A stretch of 64,000 nucleotides of DNA from contig NZ_BKZW01000002.1 of NCBI RefSeq assembly GCF_008974265.1, forward strand, positions 1,116,001-1,180,000, given 5' to 3'. Positions 8,738-18,321 of this stretch are shown in pieces. The stretch's first letter is position 1, and every line of letters starts with the position of its first letter. The stretch is from Dictyobacter vulcani (GTDB lineage: Bacteria; Chloroflexota; Ktedonobacteria; Ktedonobacterales; Ktedonobacteraceae). A program made the translations under genes and the position numbers. The notes under the pieces were generated by a model. That model saw only the letters and a list, made by a program, of their open reading frames with translations. It was not told the origin of the DNA and did not search any database.

Positions 8738-9290
8738 AATACTTTTCACTTAAGGACTCTGTTGGCCAATGGTATTACGGGTAGAAATTCAGCCCGCCAT
8801 GTTCGATTCTGTGTCATGTGGGTCTTTTGTCTGTTTGTGGAGCACCAAAAAGTGGCTTTTTGGTGCCCGTTTTGCCATTGGCCAACAGAGTCCTTAAGCG
8901 CTTTTGTGACCATAAAAATATGGTGGAGAAAAGCAGCGGATCGTACGTGGAGAGGGCGCCACACGCGGAGGCCGGCATGCGGCGTGATCGTGGAGCGAGG
9001 GGCTCAACGAGCATCGCATGCCTGTGGCGCCTACACCGAGACGGATTATGGTTCGCGATCCTCTCCGAGAAGGTACGGGGAGGATCCACGCGCTCTCCCA
9101 CCACGTTGTTGCGCGAGCAGGCCATGGCACACACGATCCCTGTAGGCGCCACAGCACTGCGCGTCGTTCGAGCACGCTGGCCTGCGCAAACGCAGCAGTG
9201 CGGCCTCCGCGTGTGGCGCCCTCTCCACGTACACATGGCTTGCTGGTCACGTCGAACCATCTCTCAACGTATCGCTAAGTGAAAAGTATT
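8738..9290. mobile_element. Large palindromic repeat, copy A (contains a nested element)
   Basis: A 553-bp non-coding element. Its ends are inverted: AATACTTTTCACTTA at 8738-8752 and TAAGTGAAAAGTATT at 9276-9290. Inside, a perfect 30-bp inverted repeat lies at 8944-8973 and 9202-9231 (TACGTGGAGAGGGCGCC and onward). Further dyads lie within it, such as TGTGGCGCCTAC facing GTAGGCGCCACA. The core is found again, reverse-complemented, at 53930-54217, and a collapsed copy lies at 32735-32878. Both outer flanks carry CATGAAGGC, also seen at the collapsed copy, so the true ends may lie a little further out. There is no transposase. It fills the gap between two convergent genes. Confidence 0.8.
8750..8897. 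mobile_element. MITE nested in copy A
   Basis: TAAGGACTCTGTTGGCCAAT (from 8751) and its exact inverse (ending 8896) are perfect 22-bp terminal inverted repeats of a roughly 145-bp element. The element is bordered by TTAA on both sides (8750-8753 and 8894-8897), consistent with a TTAA or TA target duplication. Copies B and C of the host repeat lack this block, so it was inserted later. An internal hairpin CACCAAAAAG/CTTTTTGGTG is visible near 8843-8865. It has no coding capacity. Confidence 0.8.
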
Positions 9291-9310
9291 GGTCATGAAG
9301 GCCGCCGCTA

Positions 9311-10314
9311 CTACTCGTGAATGTTGACTGCGGTGCCGATGGGGCCCAACCATACAGCCATTCGGCCTGGGCGGTACTCATGACGACGCAGCCATGGGTT
9401 CCGGTCATGTCGCCATATACTGGATCGGTATGGGGTACGTTAGTACCAGGACCATAGGTGCTTCTCCACCAGGCGTCATGGAGGAAGAAGCCACCTTCTT
9501 TGAACTCCAGGGCGTAGTTGATGTGGGTTGGCTCATAGTAGTAGGGTGAGCCAACCGGCCATGGTGAGTAGAAGGTGGTTGGACTCTGTTTGCTAAAGAC
9601 ATGATAGACACCAACAGGCGTGGGCAGATCGGGTTGTCCACTGGTGATGGCGAAACTGTTGTCCATTTTGCCGTTGTTGCAGAATGTGGCCCACTGCGCA
9701 CTCAAGTTGACATCAACTACCTGTCCCTGTGTCCCAGCACAATTAGCATTGCTACCTGCAGGCGCAGGTGCTGGTGCTGGCTTCTCTGAGGTCACCAGAC
9801 CACTATAGATGTACTCTGGCGCGCTATTTCGATCGGAGATGCGATACCAGACAGGACTGGTAGAGATTGCTTCACCATTGATTGATCCATAAATAGTCAC
9901 TTCCGCGCCTGTATCCAGGGTTGAAACGATATCTCCACTGGTATAAGGCGTACTGCGCACGTTGGATGGTTTAGTTGCATATTTGGTTGACGGCGCATTA
10001 TCCCAGTTGACTAATGGGACAGCTGGCGCTGGCGTCGGTGTTGGCTCGACAACCTTTGTCGGTGTCGGTGTCGGTTTGACAACCTTTGTCGGTGTTGGGA
10101 TTGCTGCCTGCGGGATCTCTTTATTTTTAGGCGTTGCGGTAGCTTTTTGTCCATCAACATAAGGCGATGAGATGGGCGTAGTATTTGCGGTCTGGTTATG
10201 CGTATTCGAGGTAGCCAGGGCCGCAAAAGGATTGAAGATTACGAACATTACTGTTCCAACTAAGACCATCACGACTATTAGAGTTATAGAGATAGTTTTT
10301 AAATAGTTTTTCAT
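9311..10314 (-). CDS. L,D-transpeptidase (YkuD) with SH3-like domain; frameshifted near C-terminus
   Basis: An envelope enzyme that would form 3-3 cross-links in peptidoglycan. It has an N-terminal membrane anchor or signal (ISITLIVVMVLVGTVMFVIF), a Pro/Thr-rich spacer with PTPTKVV repeats (residues 60-95), an SH3-like segment (SNVRSTPYTSGDIVSTLDTG) and a C-terminal YkuD domain. The catalytic motif is GTHGCVVMS, preceded by the distal His in FFLHDAWW; a Val replaces the usual Arg after HGCV. Read straight, the frame runs on into the repeat. Adding one base in the GGGGCCC run at 9341-9347 gives the normal family ending IGTAVNIHE and a stop at 9311 (334 aa). The break is probably a sequence error. 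Confidence 0.88.
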
Positions 10315-10569
10315 AATTGCACCCCGCTTTTTGATAACTGTTTATTATTGCTCAGTAATAGTATAGCTGAATTTATGAATGAATTAAATGGCCTACTTCA
10401 CAATTCTTCCGTAATCTACGCAACAACACTGGATACTCTTGCGCTGAATGCGTTGCGTCTCATGTTTGACTTGTGGTATATCTATTCAGGTCAAGTTTGA
10501 GTAGCGTGTTATGGGATGATAAGCTTATGGGTGAGCAGTGATAAATGATGCATGGAGGTGTACTGTCTG

Positions 10570-11807
10570 ATGAATGTTGATTACATGGATAACCTCGAAC
10601 AGTTATTATTACTTGATGAAGAGATGATGCAGCGACGCTATGAAATTTTTCGTCAGGTGCAGAATAATCAGCGTGTATTCTGGAGCGAAAAATTGCAGCG
10701 CTGGATCTTTACTGGTTACACTGATACGCGAGAAGCCTTGCGAGATGCACGTTTATCCTCAGAGCAGCTCCCGGCTGTCCTGAAGAAGTTGCCTGCAGAG
10801 ATACGCGATACGTTGGATACTGATAATCCATTGCTCAGACAGGCTAATAAAATCATGATGTCCCGTGACGATCCCGATCATGCACGTCTGCGCTTGCTGG
10901 CCAATAAAGCTTTTACGCCGCGGATGATTGAACACCAGCGCCCCTTACTGCAGCGCCTGACGCAGGAGCTACTTGACCAGATGGAGCAGCAGAAACAGCC
11001 TGATTTTATTCGTGATGTTGCTATTCCTTTGCCAATTATGGTGATTGCGGTCATGATTGGTATTCCTTATGAATCGCTGGGCCAGATCAAGCAGTGGAGC
11101 GATGCCGGTGCCGACTTCTTAGGCAAACCAACGGACACAATTGAAGTATTCTTCCGCATGGCCGGGGCGGCACTGGAATTTAATGAGTATATCCAGCCCC
11201 ATCTGGCTGAGAGACGGCGACAACCTAAAGATGATTTATTGAGTGCGTTTATCGCTGCTGAGTCGCAAGGAGATAAATTATCTGAGGATGAATTGATTGC
11301 GAATATTTATTTATTGCTCGCCGCAGGCAATGAAACAACGACGGACCTATTAGGGAATGGCTTATATAGTTTACTCAAGCATCCCGAGCAGCTAGCCCTC
11401 TTGCGGCAGCGACCCGAACTGTCCGATGCCGCAGTAGAAGAGATCCTGCGTTTTGAGAGTCCCTCACAAATTACCGGCCGCCATACCAAAAGCGACATTG
11501 AGATAGCCGGGCAGCATATTCCTGGCGACCAAAGTATCATGCTCCTATTGGGCATGGCGAATCGTGATCCCAACTGTTTAAGGATCCTGATCGCTTTGAT
11601 ATCACACGCAAAGATAACAAACATATCGCCTTTGGTCTTGGTCCACATTATTGTCTGGGTGCGCCGCTGGCCAGATTAGAGGCTCAGGTTGTGTTACCAC
11701 TGGTGATCGAACGCTTTCCCGCGTTACGCATGCTGCAAGAGCGGCCCGCCTGGCGCAAAAATCCTACATTTCTAGGACTTGAAAGCTTGCCACTCGTATT
11801 CGCATAA
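10570..11807 (+). CDS. Cytochrome P450 (frameshifted)
   Basis: A soluble bacterial class I P450, 412 aa after correction. Visible are the B'-C region DDPDHARLRLLANKAFTPRM, the I-helix oxygen-binding AAGNETTTDLL, the K-helix ExxR in EEILRFESPSQ, and the heme-ligand motif FGLGPHYCLG with C362. The frame breaks after ANRDPNC. Adding one base around TTT at 11577-11579 restores DPDRFDITR, the Cys motif and a stop at 11807. GGAGGTG lies 9 nt before ATG 10570. The phosphotransferase gene starts 28 bp later, so the two are likely co-transcribed. Substrate unknown. Confidence 0.88.
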
Positions 11808-11835
11808 ATAATCAGAAAGATAATGGTTCCACAAC

Positions 11836-12844
11836 ATGGATGTTTCAAAAATACTGACGGCCTGGCCCATAAATGGTCCGTGCTCACTGACCCCTCTTAC
11901 TGGCGGCACAAATAATCATGTCTGGCGTGTTGATACAGCTGATAGACAGGCTTATACCTTGCGCGTGGCACCCGATGCCACACATATCCCAGAATGCGTT
12001 ATGAGGCATCGGTTTTGCAGGCACTCGCGCTGAAAGATCTGCCATTTCAATTACCTGTACCTATTCCAGCCCTCAATGGGAACATCCTTGTTCCTCTTGT
12101 GGAAGGGGATCAGGATAGCCGATGGCCACGCTGGCCCCGTTTTTGCCGGGAAGAACCTCCGAGCGTAGCACACCTGAACGTGCGGCGGATGCCGGTGCAG
12201 CCCTGGCCTTACTGGATCAAGCGCTTGCCTCTGTTTCTGGCTATAGCCTACCAAAGGATATTCGCACGCTGCTCCCTTTTGGTGACCTGGCCGGACGGAA
12301 TCTTCTGGTGCCAGATCTGGCTGTAGCGCTTGGACAGCTGCCTGTGGATCAGGAAGCGATTCGTCAGTTACAGATTACACTCACGCAACATATGGCCCAG
12401 GTTGATGCTTTATATGCTACCTTACCTCAACAATTGCTGCATCGAGATTTTGATACAAGTAATCTTTTAATCGATGAGCATGGTGTTACCGCTGTTTTGG
12501 ATTTTGAGTTTGCCGCTCCCGATATCCGTGTCCTGGATCTAAGCGTGGCCTTGAGCTGGTGGCCGGTGAGCCGGATGGGAACAGGAACCGAATGGGAGAT
12601 TATTGATTCATTGGGGCGGGCCTATGTTTCTGAGTTTCCTTTAACTGAAGCAGAACTGGTGGCGATCCCAGCCATGATGCGTATACGCCAGTTTGCCTCT
12701 CTCCAACACCGCATTGGTCGCTATCTGTCCGGTCTCGAACAAGACAACGCCATTCAGAACGCCATCAAAAGCGCCCAATGGCGTTTCACCTGGCTCACCG
12801 CCAACCAGGACACACTGATCGAGCATGCCCTGAAATGGCTGTGA
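11836..12844 (+). CDS. Aminoglycoside phosphotransferase-fold kinase (two frameshifts)
   Basis: A member of the APH / choline-kinase-like phosphotransferase family, 336 aa after repair. The N-lobe has LTPLTGGTNNHVWRVDT and LRVAPDA; the C-lobe has the catalytic loop LLHRDFDTSNLLIDE and the metal-binding Asp in VLDFEFAAPD. Two single-base losses split it. One is in CCC at 11988-11990 (repair gives HIPRMRYEASVLQAL); the other is in GG at 12124-12125 (repair gives DSRWATLAPFLPGRT). It follows the P450 by 28 bp. The pair may modify and phosphorylate the same small molecule, but this is a guess from proximity. Confidence 0.82.
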
Positions 12845-13190
12845 CGCGTCTCATATTATACCAGGACAACAAGGAAATATGATGAATTATATTAAAGAGA
12901 TGTAAAAGCGGTATTTTTGGCCCTTGTGGCCGATTGGTTTCCTTCACGCGAACCTCGCCGCACCACGATCATGCGACGCCATGTCACCACAACCAGGGCG
13001 AAAGAGATGTGAAGCGAGGCTTGAAGCGGCTTGACCATGGTCAAGGGAAGGATTGCATGGGGGAGCCAATCGGGTGCAAGCCCCGAACCTACATTTCCGA
13101 TTTTCTTGATCATTTCATGTAATTAAACCTCTTATCGGCATTGGTAATTTCGCCAACAGGATCCAGGGGCCGATCTACAGTGATAGTTTT
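12845..13190. other. Intergenic region with imperfect palindrome, unidentified
   Basis: About 345 bp between convergent genes. CCGATTGG near 12930 faces CCAATCGG near 13066, and flanking pieces (CCTTCACGCGAACCTCGC against GTGAAGCGAGG) extend the dyad imperfectly. TTGACCATGGTCAA near 13031 is a perfect short palindrome. A 73-codon open frame crosses it on the minus strand, but it has no family resemblance and follows the palindrome, so it is not called. It is probably another repeat or a structured transcript end. Confidence 0.3.
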
Positions 13191-13754
13191 TTATTCGTCG
13201 AAGACATAGAAGCGTTCCCGGTATTCCTGCAGCAGTTGCTCGGCAGGCAGGGGTTTCATGTGCATCGCACCTGGGGCAAGGATGTTCAAGGAGAGGATGC
13301 GGCTGTTGATTTCTTTGAGTAGTTTGTTGTATTGTTTCTCATAGGCATGGACTTCACGCAGATAGGCTTTGATGCGGCGCTGATATCTTGCCCTGGCCAG
13401 GGTTTGCACATAGCTGAGGCGGTGCTGTAAATATTCAAGGTGTTTTTCGATCAGGGTTGTCTTTCTGCGTATTTCTTTTTGTAGCGAGATTTCCAGTGGT
13501 TCCGCGCCAATTGATTTGAGGATATTGCTGGCCAGTGCATCGAAGCCGTTTGTTTCTAGCGCTTCTGGCTGAAATGGCTTGCCAGCTCCCGCCAGATTGT
13601 CGAATTGGCCCGCGTTCTGAGCTTTCTGGATCAGGTAGTCCGCGATGCCATGGAAACGGATAGCTGCATTCTTTTGCTCTTCTTCATCATCCCGTGTACG
13701 CTGCGCGCTGGCACGCTCGTTCCGTGGCAACTTGCGCCAATCTACAAAATCCAT
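13191..13754 (-). CDS. DUF1992 protein (DnaJ-homologue C28 family)
   Basis: A 187-aa cytoplasmic protein. Residues 33-65 hold the family signature: IADYLIQKAQNAGQFDNLAG then AGKPF, followed by SNILKSIGAEPLEISLQKE. The second half is a long basic helical region (RLSYVQTLARARYQRRIKAYL), likely a coiled coil. DUF1992 proteins are widespread and named after a eukaryotic J-domain protein; their biochemical role is unknown. It is transcribed alone, divergent from the GNAT gene at 13896. Confidence 0.85.
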   Translation of the reverse strand: MDFVDWRKLPRNERASAQRTRDDEEEQKNAAIRFHGIADYLIQKAQNAGQFDNLAGAGKPFQPEALETNGFDALASNILKSIGAEPLEISLQKEIRRKTTLIEKHLEYLQHRLSYVQTLARARYQRRIKAYLREVHAYEKQYNKLLKEINSRILSLNILAPGAMHMKPLPAEQLLQEYRERFYVFDE

Positions 13755-13895
13755 CCTCAGCTCCTTCTCTAGTTGTGTTTTTTCCTCTTTACTGAGCTGT
13801 ATACTTATTTCTGTTGTGTATTAACTCTATTTCTTTTATACTATAGAATATACAAAAATAAGGATAGTATTGCAAACGAAAGTGAGCATTCAGAA

Positions 13896-14870
13896 ATGGA
13901 CTTCCGTACTTTCGACTTACCAGCCGCCCCGCAGATTCCAGGTCTGGTTTTTCGACTCTTCCGTGGCGAGGCCGATTATCCCGCCATTGACCATATTCAG
14001 CAGGCGGTGAAGCAGGTAGACGGTGATATCTGGATGAAGACACGCGCTGATTTTAGTGCCCGGGATTGTGCTACTACCAATCCATTTGAAGATTGTTTAT
14101 TTGTGGAAATTAATGGTGAGGTTATTGGCTATAGCTGGATCGATTGGTGGACGGAATCGAATGGTATTCAACTGTATCTTCTACTGGGATGGATCTTGCC
14201 GGAATGGCGGCGTAAAGGGATTGGGCGGACACTCTTACACTGGCAGGAGCAACGTGCGCGCCAGATTGCTGCTACTCAAGCTCCTTCCGAGTGCAGGATG
14301 TTTGGTGCGAATGTGGATGAGACCCAACCGGCGGCATTGGCGTTTTTTTTAGGTGAGGACTATCGTCTGGCTTTTACAGTGGTTGATTTGCAGCGCCTGC
14401 TGTCTGAACCGCTTCAACTGGCGCCATTGCCCGCTGGTGTCGAGTTGCGACCTGTCACCCCTGAACAGTATCCTGCGATCTATGAGCTTAATGAGGCGAC
14501 CTTTCGCGAGTCGAATAATGGTTATACAGAGCAATCCTATGAAGAATTTTTGCAGGATGTGATCAAGCCTACAACCGATACCTCGCTCTGGTGTATTGCC
14601 TGGGAGGGTGAGCAGGTGGTGGGTCTGGTGATTAATGAGATTGTGGATGGCAGTGGTAAGACGCCCTGGGTGGCGGTGCGCAAGGATTGGCGGCGGCGCG
14701 GCCTTGGGCGGGCGTTGATGACCCATAGCCTGCAGCGTTTTCAAGAACGTGAGATCCAGCTAGCCAGCTTAACGACGATCCTCGAAAGTATTAGTAATGC
14801 GGTTGGCCTTTATGAGAGGGTCGGCTATCGCATCGTCAAGCGTATGCCTCGCTATCGCAAACCAATGTAA
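13896..14870 (+). CDS. Tandem GNAT N-acetyltransferase
   Basis: A 324-aa protein made of two GNAT folds. The first domain has the acetyl-CoA-binding motif LPEWRRKGIGRTLL (about residues 100-115). The second begins GVELRPVTPEQYPAIYEL and has VRKDWRRRGLGRALMTHSLQ, then SNAVGLYERVGYRI, the typical motif A and motif B. Two-domain proteins of this type resemble mycothiol synthase-like acetyltransferases, but the substrate cannot be read from the sequence. ATG 13896 is preferred to upstream in-frame codons because protein similarity begins there. The next GNAT gene follows after 60 bp, suggesting an operon or duplication. Confidence 0.85.
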   Translation: MDFRTFDLPAAPQIPGLVFRLFRGEADYPAIDHIQQAVKQVDGDIWMKTRADFSARDCATTNPFEDCLFVEINGEVIGYSWIDWWTESNGIQLYLLLGWILPEWRRKGIGRTLLHWQEQRARQIAATQAPSECRMFGANVDETQPAALAFFLGEDYRLAFTVVDLQRLLSEPLQLAPLPAGVELRPVTPEQYPAIYELNEATFRESNNGYTEQSYEEFLQDVIKPTTDTSLWCIAWEGEQVVGLVINEIVDGSGKTPWVAVRKDWRRRGLGRALMTHSLQRFQEREIQLASLTTILESISNAVGLYERVGYRIVKRMPRYRKPM

Positions 14871-14930
14871 CCATGATTGTCATTGTGAGTGATTCATCAA
14901 AAGCACATTGGCTGGGGAAAGAGTAAAGTT

Positions 14931-15902
14931 ATGTCCATCCACTATACTTTTCCAGATGGTCTACAAATACGGCATGCAACCATGGCTGATCTTCATGCTG
15001 TCACCGAGCTTATTATTGCCTGCGATATCGTGGATTTTGGGAAGCCAGACTATTCTGAAGATGAATTAAGGCAAAACTGGCAGCGAGCGAACTTCCAGCT
15101 TGCTACAGATGCCTTTGTCCTTCATTCTGCTGCTGGTGAAATTATCGGATACACAGATATTTGTCCCTCAAGAGGGGGAATTTATATTAACGCATTGACA
15201 CGTGTCCATCCTGATTATCGCCAGCTCAATCTCGATGAAGCTCTTTTTGAGATGGCAGAGGCATATGCCTGCCAGCGTGTTACTAGTGCTCAAGTAGATG
15301 CCACGCTCTCACCTCTTGCCTGGACTATCAGTACGGATGTAAAACGCTTGAGCTTGCTTGAGCAGCGGGGGTATCGGTCTGTCAACACAGAATGGCGCAT
15401 GGAAATTGATTTTCACGAGCCTCCGCTTGCTCCTACGTGGCCTGAAGGCATCGCTGTTCGCCAGTTCGTGGTTGGACAGGATGAACAGAGCGTTCATCAA
15501 TTGATACAGGAAGCTTTTCAAGACCTGCGGGATTATGAGTATGAATCATTTGATGATTGGCAAGGCTGGGCATTCAAGCACGGTAACTTCCAGCCCGCGC
15601 TCATTCCAATTATTACCAGTGGCGCCGAGATGATCGGGGTGGCCTGGTGTTATGGTTTTTCAGATGGTGGAGCGTGGATTTATCAGCTGGCCATAGCTCA
15701 GCCCTGGAGAAAGCAGGGACTGGGCTTACAGCTATTACGTCAGTCTTTTTACATGCTCTACCAGCATGGAATACGCAATGTCGGTCTGACCGTCGATCTC
15801 CAAAATGTCACAGGAGCGGCGCGTCTTTACGAACGAGCAGGCATGCATCTTGCTGAACGACATGATACATGCGAAAAGCAGTTAGATTGTAAAAAGAAGT
15901 AA
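14931..15902 (+). CDS. Tandem GNAT N-acetyltransferase, second copy
   Basis: A 323-aa, two-domain GNAT protein related in architecture to its upstream neighbour. The N-terminal domain (LQIRHATMADLHAVTELI; VHPDYRQLNLDEALF) has a degraded acetyl-CoA loop lacking the R/Q-x-x-G-x-G pattern, so it is probably inactive. The C-terminal domain is complete (IAQPWRKQGLGLQLLRQSF; NVTGAARLYERAGMHLAE). GGGGAAAGAG lies before ATG 14931. One active plus one degenerate domain is common among these proteins. Substrate unknown. Confidence 0.82.
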   Translation: MSIHYTFPDGLQIRHATMADLHAVTELIIACDIVDFGKPDYSEDELRQNWQRANFQLATDAFVLHSAAGEIIGYTDICPSRGGIYINALTRVHPDYRQLNLDEALFEMAEAYACQRVTSAQVDATLSPLAWTISTDVKRLSLLEQRGYRSVNTEWRMEIDFHEPPLAPTWPEGIAVRQFVVGQDEQSVHQLIQEAFQDLRDYEYESFDDWQGWAFKHGNFQPALIPIITSGAEMIGVAWCYGFSDGGAWIYQLAIAQPWRKQGLGLQLLRQSFYMLYQHGIRNVGLTVDLQNVTGAARLYERAGMHLAERHDTCEKQLDCKKK

Positions 15903-16046
15903 TTCATCAGAAAAAGTTTTAACGAGACTTTATCTGATGCAAAGGATTTGAGGCTGTCGGCGTAGACCTCGGCGGCTTCGGGGGTGCTGCGCCAGATCTG
16001 GAGATATTGGCGGCTCTGGCAGTTCCAGATTCGCAGAAGGTAAGAA

Positions 16047-16086
16047 AGAGGGCCACACCAGAACAACTTTCCTGGTTCGGCCCTCT
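16047..16086. terminator. Terminator
   Basis: AGAGGGCC (16047-16054) pairs with GGCCCTCT (16079-16086), with an inner CCAG/CTGG pairing, and T-rich sequence on both sides. It ends the minus-strand gene at 16106 and can also stop read-through from the GNAT genes. Between 15903 and 16046 a minus-strand frame reads like a gene scrap (SYLLRIWNCQSRQYLQIWRS), but no family could be assigned. Confidence 0.75.
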
Positions 16087-16105
16087 CTTTTCTGTTATGG
16101 AGGTT

Positions 16106-16741
16106 TTATGGCAGGGCAGTGAGTCTCTTTTTGGCTTCTTCAACGGTCATGGGAATGTTGTAAATCAGTGAGCCTGGTTGTTGTCTGTGCCCACCTTCTC
16201 TTAAGAAGCCGGTGTCTACTGCTGCGAAGCCGATATCTTCAATCAGGCGGGCAACTACTTGTTTGGCCTGGCTGTCATCTCCAGCCATAAAGATAACCAG
16301 TTGTTTGCTGGGATCTGTACTACTGCCACTTTTGAGCGTCTCAAAATGCATGGTGTTAAAGGCTTTGACCAGTCGTGCGCCAGGTATCAATTTCAGGATC
16401 TCTTCGCTGGAGGTACTATGGCCCAGATCTTCGATTTCGAAGCGACCGGCTTGATCTACTATATAAGGATTTGTTGCATCTATGACGATTTTATTTTCAA
16501 ACAGAATGTCGTGCGGTAATTTGGTACGCTGGCTCCAGGGTAGAGCAAGGAGAACGACCTCACCGAACCTGACAGCCTCTGGTACGCTGGCAGCGCTGGC
16601 ATTAGGACCAAGTTGGGAAACCAGCTCAAACAAGGACTCGGGTCCTTTTGAATTACTTATAGCGACCTTGTGACCAGCTTTAGTGAATAATATTGCCGCA
16701 TTGGTTCCAATATTACCTGCCCCGATAATACCAATATCCAT
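16106..16741 (-). CDS. NADPH-dependent F420 reductase-like protein
   Basis: A 211-aa Rossmann-fold protein of the NADP/F420 oxidoreductase family. It starts MDIGIIGAGNIGTNAA, with GxGxxG at residues 7-12, continues GHKVAISNSKGPE, then VVLLALPW and IDATNPY. The later core has RLVKAFNTMHFETL and IFMAGDD, both diagnostic of this family. It probably reduces or oxidises a small cofactor with NADPH. Use of F420 is inferred from the family only. AGGAG at 16752-16756 is 10 nt from ATG 16741; an alternative ATG at 16750 is too close. Confidence 0.83.
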   Translation of the reverse strand: MDIGIIGAGNIGTNAAILFTKAGHKVAISNSKGPESLFELVSQLGPNASAASVPEAVRFGEVVLLALPWSQRTKLPHDILFENKIVIDATNPYIVDQAGRFEIEDLGHSTSSEEILKLIPGARLVKAFNTMHFETLKSGSSTDPSKQLVIFMAGDDSQAKQVVARLIEDIGFAAVDTGFLREGGHRQQPGSLIYNIPMTVEEAKKRLTALP

Positions 16742-17045
16742 CGACTGCATGCTCCTTTTTGTAGTAAAGACCGACTTTTAAATTTCTCTGATATATACCT
16801 CTCACGGCTGGATCGTTCTCTTCGTTACTTATCAATCGGCATTGTCCCGTTTGTGTGGCTTGCTTGCCTGGCCTTTACCAATATCTCTTTTAGCTTAGCA
16901 TGCGATACCATCGAAGAATGATTATTTATCAGCATGAACAACCTCTCTCATACATAATGGAAGGTGATTTTTCCGCTCCCATGACTTACGATATCACAAA
17001 AGAGGCTATCATAGTATGATTCCGGCTGATCATTGGCTCGCTGCT

Positions 17046-18041
17046 TTATTCCTCGATAGGCTGGCTGAGAGTTTCTCCCCATTTGTAGTCTGTGGCTTGC
17101 TTAAATGCTTCGCGCTGACTTTTGAGTATATGTGCAGTGACAATACCACCAGTACTGGAAACGGTCAGGGTCGCGTCCCTTTTTGTCTTATGGGGCTGAT
17201 GGATCAGGCGACCCCAGATGGGAGTATCTGCCTGGAAACGGGCCATGGCAGCGTATGAGAATTTGCTTTCTTCCCAGCCTGCGGTCCCTTCTTTGGCGCG
17301 TCGTTGGAAGGCTGGTCTCTCTAGCCGCTGTGGAAAATGACACCAGTCGTTGACTAGAGGACATGGCTGGTCGTGGGCGCAAGGCGCGACCGTTCGGGCG
17401 TCCAGCGTGAGCAGGTATTCGCGCATTGCTTTGACAATCGGGAAGGCGGCTGATGTTCCTGGCTCTACAATCAAAATCATCCCTGAGCACTGTTGCCAGG
17501 CCAGGGTAACGATCTCTTTACGTAGCGCCGTTGGCAATTCGTTCAACACATGGCCAAAAACAATCAAATCATATTTTTCGGTCAGCGCAGGTAGCTTGCC
17601 GCCAATAGTCGCTCGTTGCCAGTTTGTTTGCTTGAGGGCTGGATGCGTACTTTGTTGGACTAGCTGGCGTCCAAGCTGAATAAAGGCCGGTTCCCGTTCC
17701 CATGCGGTCATTTTCTGTAGTGAGGGCCATTGCTCGCAGGCCGCCCAGAGCGCGGTTCCAGGACCACTGCCAATGTCCAGCAGCGATTTCGGTTGCCAGT
17801 CAAGCACGCGTTCTTTGACAGCGGCCATCGCGCCACTTAACTGGGCATAAGCGGCAGGAAAAATAATGGCTGCATATCCTAAAACATCTCCGGCACCGCG
17901 TGCTAAGGATTGTTCATCGCCTGTGCGCAGCGTGCGATAGCGCTCACTTACCGCCCGGGCGGTACTCTTCCACTTCGAGGCGGGCACATCTTTTAAAGCC
18001 GCTTCAATGGCGACCTCTAATTGATCGGGCAAGGATAGCAT
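17046..18041 (-). CDS. Rsm22-like small ribosomal subunit methyltransferase
   Basis: A 331-aa SAM-dependent methyltransferase of the Rsm22 family, linked to the ribosomal small subunit. It has the SAM-binding motif LLDIGSGPGTALWAA (residues 86-100), DLIVFGHVLNELP, and ILIVEPGTSAAFP. The hallmark cysteine region follows: TVAPCAHDQPCPLVNDWCHF then PQRLERP and EESKFSYAAMAR. In homologues these cysteines bind an iron-sulfur cluster or metal. It stands alone on the minus strand. Confidence 0.88.
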   Translation of the reverse strand: MLSLPDQLEVAIEAALKDVPASKWKSTARAVSERYRTLRTGDEQSLARGAGDVLGYAAIIFPAAYAQLSGAMAAVKERVLDWQPKSLLDIGSGPGTALWAACEQWPSLQKMTAWEREPAFIQLGRQLVQQSTHPALKQTNWQRATIGGKLPALTEKYDLIVFGHVLNELPTALRKEIVTLAWQQCSGMILIVEPGTSAAFPIVKAMREYLLTLDARTVAPCAHDQPCPLVNDWCHFPQRLERPAFQRRAKEGTAGWEESKFSYAAMARFQADTPIWGRLIHQPHKTKRDATLTVSSTGGIVTAHILKSQREAFKQATDYKWGETLSQPIEE

Positions 18042-18321
18042 GCCGTGATTCTCCTGTCATTGCATGAGTATTTTGTCTGGACCTTGCTACTCTACCAGAT
18101 CAGCCGTACGTTGCGCAACTTTTGCGGATTGCTATGCCATCAAGTGCTTGCTCGCTATGCAAAGAGAGAGATGCTCAATCTTGCTAAAGACCAGGACATC
18201 TCTCTGTACTCCATCCAACAAAACGTGAATAGTCGTTCAGTTGTGGGTATGGATTACTTTATCTATTCTTTTTCGCGCCAAAAAAGCGGAAAGTTTTGAT
18301 CAGGCTCTGCTGATGTGCTAC

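Noticed and set aside
8814..9282. Long overlapping open frames on both strands (up to 154 codons) in the repeat region
   Set aside because: They mirror the inverted repeat, resemble no protein family, have no ribosome site, and the same block is non-coding repeat at 53874-54286.
12892..13113. A 73-codon minus-strand frame (MIKKIGNVGSGL and onward)
   Set aside because: No recognisable domain; it follows an imperfect palindrome and could be a product of that symmetry. The region is described as unidentified instead.
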